Shown: piece after piece, positions 23,806-32,469 of the stretch | Numbering within the stretch: the stretch's first letter is position 1 | How the letters are laid out: each line of letters opens with the position of its first letter | Assembly: GCF_025465255.1 (NCBI RefSeq) | Contig: NZ_JAODNI010000220.1 | Span: forward strand, 49,033-113,032 | Reading direction: 5' to 3' | DNA from: Pseudonocardia sp. | GTDB lineage: Bacteria; Actinomycetota; Actinomycetes; Mycobacteriales; Pseudonocardiaceae | DNA: 64,000 nt | Position numbers and translations under genes: made by a program | The notes under the pieces: model-generated | Databases searched by the model: none | Told to the model about the DNA's origin: nothing | The model's input: the letters and a program-made list of their open reading frames with translations, nothing else

Positions 23806-24885
23806 TCAGTCCTGCCGCTCGCCGCGGATGAACGCCTCCACGGCGTCCCGCGCGACGTCGTCCCCGTACTGCTCGGGCGGGGACTTCATGAAGTAGCTCG
23901 ACGCGGAGAGGATCGGCCCGCCGATGCCGCGGTCCTTCGCGATCTTCGCGGCGCGCACGGCGTCGATGATGATGCCGGCGGAGTTCGGGGAGTCCCAGAC
24001 CTCGAGCTTGTACTCCAGGTTCAGCGGGACGTCACCGAAGGCACGGCCCTCGAGGCGGACGTAGGCCCACTTGCGGTCGTCGAGCCAGGCCACGTAGTCC
24101 GACGGGCCGATGTGCACGTTGTCCTTGCCCATGTCCCGGTCGACCTGCGAGGTCACCGACTGGGTCTTGGAGACCTTCTTGGACTCGAGGCGCTCGAGCT
24201 CCTTCATGTTCAGGAAGTCCATGTTCCCGCCCACGTTGAGCTGCATCGTGCGGTCCAGCTGCACGCCGCGGTCCTCGAAGAGCTTCGCCAGCACGCGGTG
24301 CGTGATCGTGGCACCGACCTGGGACTTGATGTCGTCGCCCACGATGGGGACACCGGCGTCGCGGAACTTCTGCGCCCACACCGGGTCCGAGGCGATGAAC
24401 ACGGGGAGCGCGTTGACGAACGCGACCTTCGCGTCGATGGCCGCCTGCGCGTAGAAGCGGTCCGCGGCCTCGCTGCCCACCGGGAGGTAGGAGACGAGCA
24501 CGTCCGCCTTCGTCTCGCGCAGCACCGCCACGACGTCCACCGGCTCCTCGTCGGACTCGGTGATCGTCTCGCGGTAGAAGCGGCCCAGCCCGTCGAGGGT
24601 GTGCCCGCGCTGCACCGGGACGCCCATCGGTGGCACGTCCGCGATCTTGATCGTGTTGTTCTCGCTGGCCCCGATGGCCTCCGAGAGGTCACGCCCGACC
24701 TTCTTGGCGTCCACGTCGAACGCGGCGACGAACGTGACGTCGCGGACGTGGTAGCCCCCGAAGTCCACGTGCATCAGGCCGGGGACTCGGGCGGCCGGGT
24801 CGGCGTCCGCGTAGTACTGGACGCCCTGGACCAGCGACGCCGCACAGTTGCCGACGCCGACGACGGCGACTCGCACCTCACTCAT
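23806..24885 (-). CDS. ino1: Inositol-3-phosphate synthase
   Basis: Converts glucose 6-phosphate to 1L-myo-inositol 1-phosphate with NAD, the first step toward phosphatidylinositol, lipomannan and mycothiol. 359 residues. The NAD motif is GVGNCAASLVQG near the N-terminus. The conserved core includes VNALPVFIASDP, GDDIKSQVGATITHR, LNVGGNMDFLNM and the catalytic Lys-rich SKKVSKTQSV, plus the C-terminal PLNLEYKLEVWDSPNSAG. It is the short actinobacterial form. Its ATG overlaps the end of the PadR gene by eight bases, so the regulator and the enzyme are translationally coupled, as in the mycobacterial Rv0046c-Rv0047c pair. Confidence 0.97.
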   Translation of the reverse strand: MSEVRVAVVGVGNCAASLVQGVQYYADADPAARVPGLMHVDFGGYHVRDVTFVAAFDVDAKKVGRDLSEAIGASENNTIKIADVPPMGVPVQRGHTLDGLGRFYRETITESDEEPVDVVAVLRETKADVLVSYLPVGSEAADRFYAQAAIDAKVAFVNALPVFIASDPVWAQKFRDAGVPIVGDDIKSQVGATITHRVLAKLFEDRGVQLDRTMQLNVGGNMDFLNMKELERLESKKVSKTQSVTSQVDRDMGKDNVHIGPSDYVAWLDDRKWAYVRLEGRAFGDVPLNLEYKLEVWDSPNSAGIIIDAVRAAKIAKDRGIGGPILSASSYFMKSPPEQYGDDVARDAVEAFIRGERQD

Positions 24886-25489
24886 GCGGGCTCTCCTTCT
24901 CTCGTGGATCCTGGTCGTGATCTGTTCCGGCGCCGTCGCCGGGATCCTGCTGCCCCTCGCTCGCGATCAGCTCGTTGAGCCACCGGACCTCGCGTTCGGT
25001 GGTGTCGAGCCCGAGCTGATGGAGCTCCCGGGTGTAGCGGTCGATCTGCTCGCCCGCCCTGGCCAGGGCGGAACGCATGCCCTCCCGGCGTTCCTCGACC
25101 GTCCGCCGCCGTCCCTCGAGGATCCGCATGCGGGTCTCGGCGGGGGTGCGGGAGAAGAAGGCCAGGTGCACGCCGAAGCTCTCGTCGTCCCAGGTCTGCG
25201 GACCGGCCTCGGAGAGCAGCGCGGCGAAGCGCTCCTTGCCCTCGGCGGTGATCCGGTAGACGCGGCGGGCCCGCTTGGACCAGCCGCCGGCCCCGGTCGC
25301 GTCGGGGCCGGTGGAACGGTCCGGGTCCTCGATGATGAGCCCGGCCCGGGTGAGCCTGCGGAGCGCCGGATAGAGCGAGCCGTAGGAGAAGACGCGGAAG
25401 CCGCCGAGCCGAAGGCCCAGCTGCTTGCGCAGTTCGTAACCGTGGATCGGGGCCTCGAAGAGCAGGCCCAGGATCGCGAACTCGAGCAT
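24878..25489 (-). CDS. PadR family transcriptional regulator
   Basis: 203 residues. An N-terminal winged helix (about 1-80) opens MLEFAILGLL and contains the HGYELRKQL and SYGSLYPALRRL recognition elements. A C-terminal coiled-coil region (about 120-185, FSRTPAETRMRILEGRR...) should dimerise; the acidic tail is poorly ordered. The ATG at 25489 follows AGGAGG; the frame upstream crosses the promoter and is ignored. It overlaps ino1, and an imperfect palindrome covers its own -10, so it probably represses itself and ino1. The effector is unknown. Confidence 0.88.
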   Translation of the reverse strand: MLEFAILGLLFEAPIHGYELRKQLGLRLGGFRVFSYGSLYPALRRLTRAGLIIEDPDRSTGPDATGAGGWSKRARRVYRITAEGKERFAALLSEAGPQTWDDESFGVHLAFFSRTPAETRMRILEGRRRTVEERREGMRSALARAGEQIDRYTRELHQLGLDTTEREVRWLNELIASEGQQDPGDGAGTDHDQDPREKESPHE

Positions 25490-25552
25490 CGTGCCCTGCC
25501 TCCTCCCGTCCCGCCGGACGACCCCGCTGTCCTCCGGCCGATCGGTGATTCG

Positions 25553-25571
25553 ACTATATCGGGGCGATACA
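25553..25571 (-). promoter_or_regulatory. padR-ino1 promoter with candidate PadR operator
   Basis: The -10 TATAGT (minus strand, 25553-25558) is overlapped by the imperfect palindrome TATATCG-GGG-CGATACA (25555-25571). The arms match at six of seven positions. A repressor bound here would cover the promoter of padR and ino1. Confidence 0.5.
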
Positions 25572-25655
25572 TCTGTGTGCAGTGTCGAGGCCATGATCAC
25601 TAGGCGGGCGGCGATCTCCGGAGGCGGTTCCGGATGCCGGGGTGGACCCCGCGCG

Positions 25656-25661
25656 TACCCT
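25656..25661 (+). promoter_or_regulatory. Leaderless -10 of the DUF5318 gene
   Basis: TACCCT with a six-base gap to GTG 25668, the same hexamer and spacing as the leuS leader. Confidence 0.6.
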
Positions 25662-25667
25662 GGTCGG

Positions 25668-26072
25668 GTGCTCACCCAGCGACAGGTCGTCGACTATGCG
25701 TTGCAGCGTCGCGCGCTGCTCGCAGATGTCCACTCCGGTCGTGTCGGCGTGGCCGAGGTCTGCGACGCCAGCCCCTACCTGCTGCGAGCGGCGCGGTTCC
25801 ACGGCCAGGCCGGTGAGCAGCAGTGCCCGGTGTGCCGCCGCGAGCGGCTCACGCAGGTCAGCTGGATCTTCGGCGAGGCCCTGCGCCAGGCGTCCGGGTC
25901 CGCGCGCAAGCCCGAGGAGCTCGTCGCGCTGGAGAACTCCTTCGACGAGTTCTCCGTCTACGTCGTCGAGGTCTGTCGTTCCTGCAGCTGGAACCACCTG
26001 GTGCAGTCCTACGTCCTGGGCAAGGGCGGCAGCCCCGGGCGCAGCCAACGACGAAGGACCGCCGCCGAGTGA
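25668..26072 (+). CDS. DUF5318 zinc-ribbon protein
   Basis: 134 residues, matching the length of the mycobacterial homologue at the Rv0049 position. It has two Cys pairs, CPVC (53, 56) and CRSC (103, 106), likely a split zinc ribbon. The N-terminal VVDYALQRRALLADV and the FDEFSVYVVEVC strand are conserved in the family. Function unknown; linkage to the class A PBP gene next door suggests a cell-envelope connection. The longer frame starting upstream runs through the padR promoter; the leaderless GTG at 25668 fits both the family start and the -10. Confidence 0.85.
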   Translation: MLTQRQVVDYALQRRALLADVHSGRVGVAEVCDASPYLLRAARFHGQAGEQQCPVCRRERLTQVSWIFGEALRQASGSARKPEELVALENSFDEFSVYVVEVCRSCSWNHLVQSYVLGKGGSPGRSQRRRTAAE

Positions 26073-26193
26073 GCCGCCCGCCCACCCCAGTCGACTCCAC
26101 CCGCCGATCTTCCCGATCCGACCCCGTCGATCCCCCCGCCCCGGCCGTCCCGCTCCCCAGTAGGGCGGACCGGGGAGAACCACGGAGCCCGCG

Positions 26194-28926
26194 GTGACCG
26201 ACCAGAGTGATCCCCGGCGCAGGCCGGGGCGGATGTCGTTCCCCGGCGGCACCCCCGATCCCGACGCCGCCGCCGGCCCGCCCGGTCCCGCCCGGCGGGG
26301 GGCGGCCCCGCCGCGGCCCGACGGGCCCGGACAGGCGTTCGCGAACCCGCAGGGGCGCCCGGGCCCGCCCGGTGCTCCTCCCGGGCCGAGGCCGCCTGCT
26401 CCCGGGCCGCGCGGTGGCGTGCCCGGGCCGGGTGGTCCGCCGCGCCCCGGTCCTTCCCAGGCCGGTCCTCCCCCACCCCCCGGCAGGCCCGTGCCCGCCC
26501 GCTTCCGCCCGGACGGGGGCGCCCCCGGCTCCGGGCCGCCGCAGCTGCTGACGCACGAGGAGCTCGCCTCGTCGGCCCCGTCCGGGCCGCCCCGGCCGGG
26601 TCCCGGCGCGAACGGTCCCGGCGCCACCCGCGCCGCCGGGGCGTTCGTCCCGCCGGACGGCGGCCGCCCGCCGGGCCCTCGAACGGGTGGTGGCGGCGAC
26701 GAGCCGCCCCGACGGTGGTGGGCCCTGCGCCGCGAGGACATAACGTGGCGCCTCGTGCGCCGGGTGCTCTACGTGCTGCTGGGCCTGTTCGTCGTCGTGC
26801 CGACGATCGCCTTCGCCGTCGGCTGGGTGATCTTCAAGGTGCCCAGCGCGGACGACGCCGCCGTCACGCAGGTCGCGACGTTCAACTACACCGACGGCTC
26901 CCCGCTGGCCACGGTCCGGCCGAACAACGTCAACCGCACGAACGTCACGCTGGACCAGGTGCCGTTGCCGGTGCAACGCGCCGTCCTCTCGGCGGAGGAC
27001 CGCTCGTTCTTCTCCAACCCCGGCTTCGACGTGTCCGGCATCGGCCGCGCGGTGTGGAGCCAGCTCACCGGCGGTATCGGCGGTGGGTCGACGATCACCC
27101 AGCAGTACATCAAGGTGACGACGGGGCAGGACCAGGTCTCGCTCTGGCGCAAGTACAAGGAGATCGTGCTCGCCGCGAAGATCTCCAAGGAGCAGACCAA
27201 GGAACAGATCCTCGGGAACTACCTGAACGCGATCTACCTCGGCCGCGGCGCGTACGGCATCCAGGCGGCCAGCCAGGCGTACTTCGGCAAGAACGTCCAG
27301 GACATGAGCCCGGCCGAGGGCGCGCTGATCGCCGGGCTCATCCAGTCCCCGTCGCGCTGGGACCCGGCGAAGAACCCGGAGAAGTCCCTCGAGCGCTGGA
27401 ACTTCGTGATGGACGGCGAGGTCGCGCAGGGGTGGATGACCCCGGTGGACCGCGCCGCGCAGGTCTACCCCGACTGGAAGCAGCCGTCGGCGAACGAGGG
27501 TGGCATCCCCGGCGACAGCCGCGGCCACATCTACAACCAGGTCCGCGCCGAGCTCGAGGCCAAGGGCATCTCGGACCAGGAGATCAACACAGAGGGCCTG
27601 ACGGTCCAGACGACGATCGATCCGGCCAAACAGCAGGAGGCGATCGACGCCGTCGAGAAGGTGATGAAGAGCCAGCCCGAGAACCTGCGGACCGCCGTGG
27701 TGTCGGTGGACCCGAAGACCGGCGCCGTCCTGGCCTACTACGGCGGGGACAACGGTGTCGGCCTGGACTACGCGCAGGCGCTCAAGCAGCCCGGGTCGTC
27801 GTTCAAGCCGTTCGTGCTGGCCGCGGCCCTGCAGCAGCCGGACCCGATCGGCCTGGGCACCCAGTACGACGGCTCGTCGCCGCAGGTCCTCGCGGGCCAG
27901 AAGGTCTCGAACTCCGAGGGCGTCAGCTGTGACCGGTGTTCGGTGAAGACGGCCATGACGCAGTCGATCAACACCGTCTTCTACAAGATGGCGATCGACG
28001 TCGGCCCCGCCGCGGTCGCGGAGGCCGCCCACAAGGCGGGCATCCCGGCGAACCTGCTCCCCGCGGACAAGCTCAGCGCCGGTATCGCCCTGGGTGACAA
28101 GGAGGTGCACCCGGCGGACATGGCGTCGGCGTTCGCGACCTTCGCCGCCGACGGCGTGTACCGCGAGCCGTATCTCGTCTCCAGGGTCACCACGAGCGAC
28201 GGCCGGGTCATCTACGACCACGGCACGGGAACGGCGGGCACCCAGGCCTTCCCCGAGCAGGTCGCCCGCAACGTCACGGAGTCGATGACGGACGTCGCCC
28301 AGTCCTCCCGGATCCCGCTCAACGGCGGCCGTCCCGTCGCCGCCAAGACCGGCACGGTGCAGAGCAGTGTCGCCGGGCAGAACAACGACGCCTGGACCGT
28401 CGGGTACACCCCGTCGGTCTCCACGGCCGTCTGGGTGGGCACCGACGACAACCAGCCGATCAAGAACTCCGCAGGCCGGCCCATCTACGGCCGCATGCTC
28501 CCGGGTTCCATCTGGGAGGAGTACATGAACGGCGCGCTCAGCGGGACGCCCCGCGAGCAGTTCTCGGCGTTCGACCCGATCGGCCAGCCGCCCGTGTCCG
28601 ACGCCACCCGCTCCGCCACCCCGTCCACGGAGAACCAGTCCGGGGGCAACAGTGACACCGGGAACAGCGGCGGCGACAACAGCGGCGACAACGGGGGCAA
28701 CAGCGGCACCGACAACGGTGGCAGCACCGACGGCGGGAACGGCGGCGGCGGCAACGGTGGCAGCACCGACGGCGGGAACGGCGGCAACGGCGGCGGGAAC
28801 GGCGGCAACGGCGGCGGCAACGGCGGCGGGAACGGCGGGAACGGCGGGGGTGGCGGCAACGCCAACCCGAACAGCGCAGACGTGCTGGGCGGCGGGAACG
28901 GCGGCACGCCCACGGACGGCGGATGA
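26194..28926 (+). CDS. ponA: Bifunctional class A penicillin-binding protein
   Basis: 910 residues. There is a Pro/Gly-rich cytoplasmic tail (1-180) and one membrane anchor (about 187-212). The glycosyltransferase 51 domain has the catalytic Glu in LSAEDRSFF (about 268), and GGGSTITQQ follows. The transpeptidase domain has Ser535 in SSFK, SIN at 591-593 and KTG at 718-720. It polymerises and crosslinks peptidoglycan outside the membrane. The last 95 residues are a low-complexity Gly/Asn/Asp/Ser tail built of GGN repeats. The GTG start has GGAG six bases upstream. It matches the PonA1 position of mycobacteria, downstream of DUF5318, and shares ATGA with the following GT87 gene. Confidence 0.95.
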   Translation: MTDQSDPRRRPGRMSFPGGTPDPDAAAGPPGPARRGAAPPRPDGPGQAFANPQGRPGPPGAPPGPRPPAPGPRGGVPGPGGPPRPGPSQAGPPPPPGRPVPARFRPDGGAPGSGPPQLLTHEELASSAPSGPPRPGPGANGPGATRAAGAFVPPDGGRPPGPRTGGGGDEPPRRWWALRREDITWRLVRRVLYVLLGLFVVVPTIAFAVGWVIFKVPSADDAAVTQVATFNYTDGSPLATVRPNNVNRTNVTLDQVPLPVQRAVLSAEDRSFFSNPGFDVSGIGRAVWSQLTGGIGGGSTITQQYIKVTTGQDQVSLWRKYKEIVLAAKISKEQTKEQILGNYLNAIYLGRGAYGIQAASQAYFGKNVQDMSPAEGALIAGLIQSPSRWDPAKNPEKSLERWNFVMDGEVAQGWMTPVDRAAQVYPDWKQPSANEGGIPGDSRGHIYNQVRAELEAKGISDQEINTEGLTVQTTIDPAKQQEAIDAVEKVMKSQPENLRTAVVSVDPKTGAVLAYYGGDNGVGLDYAQALKQPGSSFKPFVLAAALQQPDPIGLGTQYDGSSPQVLAGQKVSNSEGVSCDRCSVKTAMTQSINTVFYKMAIDVGPAAVAEAAHKAGIPANLLPADKLSAGIALGDKEVHPADMASAFATFAADGVYREPYLVSRVTTSDGRVIYDHGTGTAGTQAFPEQVARNVTESMTDVAQSSRIPLNGGRPVAAKTGTVQSSVAGQNNDAWTVGYTPSVSTAVWVGTDDNQPIKNSAGRPIYGRMLPGSIWEEYMNGALSGTPREQFSAFDPIGQPPVSDATRSATPSTENQSGGNSDTGNSGGDNSGDNGGNSGTDNGGSTDGGNGGGGNGGSTDGGNGGNGGGNGGNGGGNGGGNGGNGGGGGNANPNSADVLGGGNGGTPTDGG
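28640..28905 (+). repeat. GGN-rich low-complexity repeats in the 3' end of ponA
   Basis: Imperfect repeats of GGCGGGAACGGC-type units encode (Gly-Gly-Asn)n with Ser/Asp/Thr interruptions. The copy number is likely to vary between strains. Confidence 0.8.
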
Positions 28927-30440
28927 GGCCCGGCGCCGGCGGGGGGCCGGCGCCGCGCCCACCGGCCCGTGTGGTGCCCAGCTGGGCCGAACCGCTCGCG
29001 GCCTCGGCCAGCAGGGTCGTCGGTGGCCCGCTCGGCCGGCACGCGCTCGTCGGACGCAGCCGGTTCTGGACGCCGCTGCGGGTGGTGCTCCTCATGGCCG
29101 TCGCCGTGCTCGCGATGTCCTGGCTGGGCAAGTCCGCGTGCCTGCAGCAGTACCCCTCCGCTGACGGCACCCTCGCCCTGGACTGGCGGAACAGCCGCCA
29201 GTACGTGGCGATGTGCTACTCGGACACGGTGCCGCTCTACGGGATCGAGCGCCTCGACGACCCGGACGCGCTGCCCTACCGGGACCCGTGGACCGAGAAA
29301 GCGCAGGACGGCTCGGAGGCGCTGCGGTACATGGAGTACCCGGCGCTCACCGGTTTCTTCCAGTGGGCGAACGCGCGGCTGGCGGACGGCTGGCTGGCCG
29401 TCGCGTCGCACGTCCCGCTGCCGTCGGGGCTGCCGGTCGTCGTCTACTTCGACCTCGTCGCCGTGTGGTTGGCGCTGTCCTGGCTCGTCGTCGTCCGTTC
29501 GGTGCACCGGTTGCGGCCCCACCGCCCGTGGGACGCCGCGCTCGTCGCGATCTCGCCGCTGGTCCTGGTGCACGCGTTCACGAACTTCGACGCCCTCGCC
29601 GTGGCGTTCGCGCTCGGCGGCCTGGTCGCGGTCGCGCGCCGACGACCGGTGCTCGGCGGGATCCTGCTGGGCCTCGGCGGTGCCGCGAAGCTCTACCCCC
29701 TGCTGCTCCTGCTCCCGGTGATCCTGGTCGGGCTGCGCCGGCGGGAGCCGGGGCCGGCGTGGCGCACGGTCGTGGGCGCGGTGGCCTCCTGGCTGGCGGT
29801 GAACCTGCCCGTCGCCGTCGCCTATCCAGCGGGCTGGTGGGAGTTCTTCCGGCTCAACCAGTCCCGCCCGGCGGATCCCGACTCGCTCTACTACGCGCTG
29901 AGCTACTTCACCGGCTGGGGCGGGTTCGACGGCCCGCTGCGGCCCGGCCAGGTACCCGTGATCCTCGACGCCGTGACCGCCGGGCTGTTCGTCGTGGCCT
30001 GTGCGGGGTTGGTGGTGCTGGCCGCCCGGGCGCCCCGGCCGCCCCGACTCGCGTCGCTGGCGTTCCTGGTGGTGGCGGCGTTCCTGCTGGTGAACAAGGT
30101 GTGGAGCCCGCAGTACTCGCTGTGGCTCGTGCCCCTGGCCGTGCTCGCCCTGCCGCGCTGGCGGTTGCTCCTCGCGTGGATGGCCGTGGACGCCCTGGTC
30201 TGGGTGCCGCGGATGTTCTACTACCTCGGCACCGACCACAAGGGCCTCCCGCCGGACTGGTTCCTCGGCGCCGTGCTGGTGCGGGACGCGTTCGTCGTCG
30301 TGCTGTGCGTGCTCGTGGTGCGGTCCGTGCTGCGGCCGGAGACGGATCCGTTGCGGGCCCCGGGGTCGGCGGCGGACCCGGACTGGCCGGCCGAGGCCGC
30401 GGACGCCCGCCCGGTGCCGCCCTCCGTCGTCCGGGTCTGA
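28923..30440 (+). CDS. GT87 family polyprenyl-phosphate-dependent glycosyltransferase
   Basis: 505 residues with about ten to twelve membrane helices. The first outer loop carries the acidic MCYSD, followed by RYMEYPALTGF. Later come FTNFDALAVAFAL, GGAAKLYPLLLL and NKVWSPQYSLWL, all GT87 hallmarks (as in the mannosyltransferase PimE). It should add a sugar from a polyprenyl-phosphate donor to an envelope glycan outside the membrane; the acceptor is unknown. The ATG overlaps the ponA stop, so the two are coupled. It occupies the Rv0051 position and has a divergent paralogue at 30952-32469. Confidence 0.87.
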   Translation: MRPGAGGGPAPRPPARVVPSWAEPLAASASRVVGGPLGRHALVGRSRFWTPLRVVLLMAVAVLAMSWLGKSACLQQYPSADGTLALDWRNSRQYVAMCYSDTVPLYGIERLDDPDALPYRDPWTEKAQDGSEALRYMEYPALTGFFQWANARLADGWLAVASHVPLPSGLPVVVYFDLVAVWLALSWLVVVRSVHRLRPHRPWDAALVAISPLVLVHAFTNFDALAVAFALGGLVAVARRRPVLGGILLGLGGAAKLYPLLLLLPVILVGLRRREPGPAWRTVVGAVASWLAVNLPVAVAYPAGWWEFFRLNQSRPADPDSLYYALSYFTGWGGFDGPLRPGQVPVILDAVTAGLFVVACAGLVVLAARAPRPPRLASLAFLVVAAFLLVNKVWSPQYSLWLVPLAVLALPRWRLLLAWMAVDALVWVPRMFYYLGTDHKGLPPDWFLGAVLVRDAFVVVLCVLVVRSVLRPETDPLRAPGSAADPDWPAEAADARPVPPSVVRV

Positions 30441-30504
30441 CGCCGCCCGGCCCCGGTCCGTCTCGAGCGTCGACCCCGCCCGCCTCGTCTGGTACTGATG
30501 AGTC

Positions 30505-31146
30505 GTGTGCATCAACGGTTCGTCCGCCGAGAGCGACCTGCGGGCCGCCGTCGTGGAGCGGCTGGCGGGGTTCGAGCGGATCGCGGCGGACCGCCCGGAC
30601 CTCAAGGCCGCCGCGGTCACGATCACGCTTGTCCCCACGGGCGAGGGGGACGGCCTCGCGGACGGCCTGGCCTTCCTGCTCACCCGTCGCGCCGCGACCC
30701 TGCGCGGGCACCGCGGTCAGTGGGCGCTCCCCGGCGGCCGCGCCGATCCCGGCGAGACGCTCGTCGACGCCGCCCGCCGCGAGCTGGGCGAGGAGCTCGG
30801 CCTGCACCTCGGGCCCGAGGCGGTGCTGGGCCTGCTGGACGACTACGTGAGCCGCTCGGGTTACGTGATCACGCCGGTGGTGCTGTGGGCCGGCCGGGTG
30901 GACGAGCTGACCCCGAACCCGGACGAGGTCGGCGAGCTGCACCGGCTCCCGCTACGGATGATCGACGTCGAGCCGCGCTTCATCACCATTCCGGAGTCCG
31001 ACGCCCCGGTCATCCAGGTCCCGCTCTTCGAACGGTTCGTGCACGCCCCCACGGGCGCGGTGCTGCACCAGTTCCGGGAGGTCGTCCTGCACGGGCGGCC
31101 GACCCGCGTCGCGCACCTCGAGCAGCCGGTCTTCGCCTGGCGCTGA
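30505..31146 (+). CDS. Nudix hydrolase, CoA-pyrophosphatase-like
   Basis: 213 residues. The Nudix box runs from Gly78 (GGRADPGETLVDAARREL) to EELG, preceded by LRGHRGQWALPGG. That resembles the G(X)RGQ/E(X)FPGG element of coenzyme A diphosphatases, so CoA or an acyl-CoA is a reasonable substrate. Start GTG 30505 has no clear ribosome site; ACTGAT is five bases before it, so it may be leaderless. Its last 195 bases overlap the C-terminal extension of the convergent GT87 gene. Confidence 0.83.
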   Translation: MCINGSSAESDLRAAVVERLAGFERIAADRPDLKAAAVTITLVPTGEGDGLADGLAFLLTRRAATLRGHRGQWALPGGRADPGETLVDAARRELGEELGLHLGPEAVLGLLDDYVSRSGYVITPVVLWAGRVDELTPNPDEVGELHRLPLRMIDVEPRFITIPESDAPVIQVPLFERFVHAPTGAVLHQFREVVLHGRPTRVAHLEQPVFAWR

Positions 31147-32469
31147 GCCGCCCGCCGGCCGGGCGCTCCGGGCGAGCGTGTCCGGCACCCGCAGGAACAG
31201 CACGAACAGCACGACGAGCAGCACGGCCCGTCCCCAGACGCCGAGCACCACGCCCTGCACGGTGAGCCCGCCGAGGATGCTCTGGTCCCCGCCGGTGTTG
31301 AGCAGCCACAGCCAGCGGAAGATCGAGACCCCCATGACCGCGTCCACCACGAGGTAGGCCGCGACCCAGCGCCACGGCACCGCCAGCAGCACGAAGAACG
31401 GCAGCAGCCAGAGCGTGTACTGCGGGGAGTGCACCTTGTGCAGCAGCAGGAACCCGCACAGCATCGCCGCGCTGACGCCGAGCCACGGGTAGACGCCCTC
31501 GCGCCGCCACCGCCGCCAGCCGGCCGCCGCCGCGACCGCGAACGACAGCAGCACGAGCGTGGGGGTCACCCGGTCCATCGCGGACTGGAACACCGCGTTG
31601 CCCGGCTCCGAGTAGGGCCGGAAGCCCCAATACCAGATGGAGTTGGTGCTCAGGTCCACCTTGCGGAGCTGTTGGAAGGTGATCGACGCGCGCCAGCCCT
31701 GGTAGCCGGCGAGCGCGAACGGCAGGTTGACCAGCACGACCGTGGCGATCGCGGCGCCGCAGACCTGCAGCGCGCCGCGTCTGTCCAGCTCGCCGGTGCC
31801 GTCCTGCCCCCGGGTCAGGACGTAGAGCGCGAGCGGCAGGACGAAGATCCCCGGGTAGAGCTTGAACGCGAACCCGAGGCCGAGCAGCACCGCCGCGACG
31901 ACGCCGCGCCGGGCGAGCGGCCACCGCCGGGGCCGATGCATCACGGCCACCGCGGCGACCGCGCACGCGACGACCGGGAGGTCCCAGTTGTGGAAGGCGT
32001 AGAGCACCAGCGGTGGGCCGAGCGCCCAGAGCAGCGCCCGCCAGCGTGCCAGCTGCCCGAGCAGCCAGCCCGTGAGCAGTCCGAACGGGGCCATGACCAG
32101 CGCGGAGCCGAGGAGGAAGCCGCCGTCCGTGTCCGCGCCGAGCGCGCTCACCCAGATCAGCAGGCCGGTCAGCACCGGGTACTCGACGGTGCCGCCGCGC
32201 AGCTCGCCGCCCGGGGTGATGGAGCCGTCCACGTACGGGACGACATGGGTGTCGATGTCCCGGCCGAGCCACAGCGTCTGGATGTCCGAGTAGCAGACGT
32301 CCCGGTAGCCGCGGAGCGTGAAGTCCGGCTGGGAGCGGCCCGATCCGTCGAACTCCGGGCCCACGCAGCGGGCCTTGTTCGCGTAGCCGAGGACCAGGGT
32401 GATCCCGGTCAGCGCGACGAGCAGCGCGAGCGCGAGCCAGCCGAGCGGCCGGCGCCCGGCACCGGTCAC
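30952..32469 (-). CDS. Second GT87 family glycosyltransferase
   Basis: 505 residues, about ten membrane helices, paralogous to the gene at 28923: VCYSDIQTLW and GTVEYPVLTGLLIW in the first loop, FHNWDLPVVACAV, GFAFKLYPGIFVLPLA and HKVHSPQYTLWLLPF. The predicted role is again sugar transfer from a polyprenyl-phosphate donor. GTG 32469 shares GTGA with the end of the endonuclease gene, so it is translated from that message. The family core ends near 31150; the frame then runs on for about 65 polar residues, antisense to the Nudix gene, to a stop at 30952. That tail looks non-native and may mark a lost stop codon. Confidence 0.83.
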   Translation of the reverse strand: MTGAGRRPLGWLALALLVALTGITLVLGYANKARCVGPEFDGSGRSQPDFTLRGYRDVCYSDIQTLWLGRDIDTHVVPYVDGSITPGGELRGGTVEYPVLTGLLIWVSALGADTDGGFLLGSALVMAPFGLLTGWLLGQLARWRALLWALGPPLVLYAFHNWDLPVVACAVAAVAVMHRPRRWPLARRGVVAAVLLGLGFAFKLYPGIFVLPLALYVLTRGQDGTGELDRRGALQVCGAAIATVVLVNLPFALAGYQGWRASITFQQLRKVDLSTNSIWYWGFRPYSEPGNAVFQSAMDRVTPTLVLLSFAVAAAAGWRRWRREGVYPWLGVSAAMLCGFLLLHKVHSPQYTLWLLPFFVLLAVPWRWVAAYLVVDAVMGVSIFRWLWLLNTGGDQSILGGLTVQGVVLGVWGRAVLLVVLFVLFLRVPDTLARSARPAGGSAPGEDRLLEVRDAGRPPVQDDLPELVQHRARGGVHEPFEERDLDDRGVGLRNGDEARLDVDHP

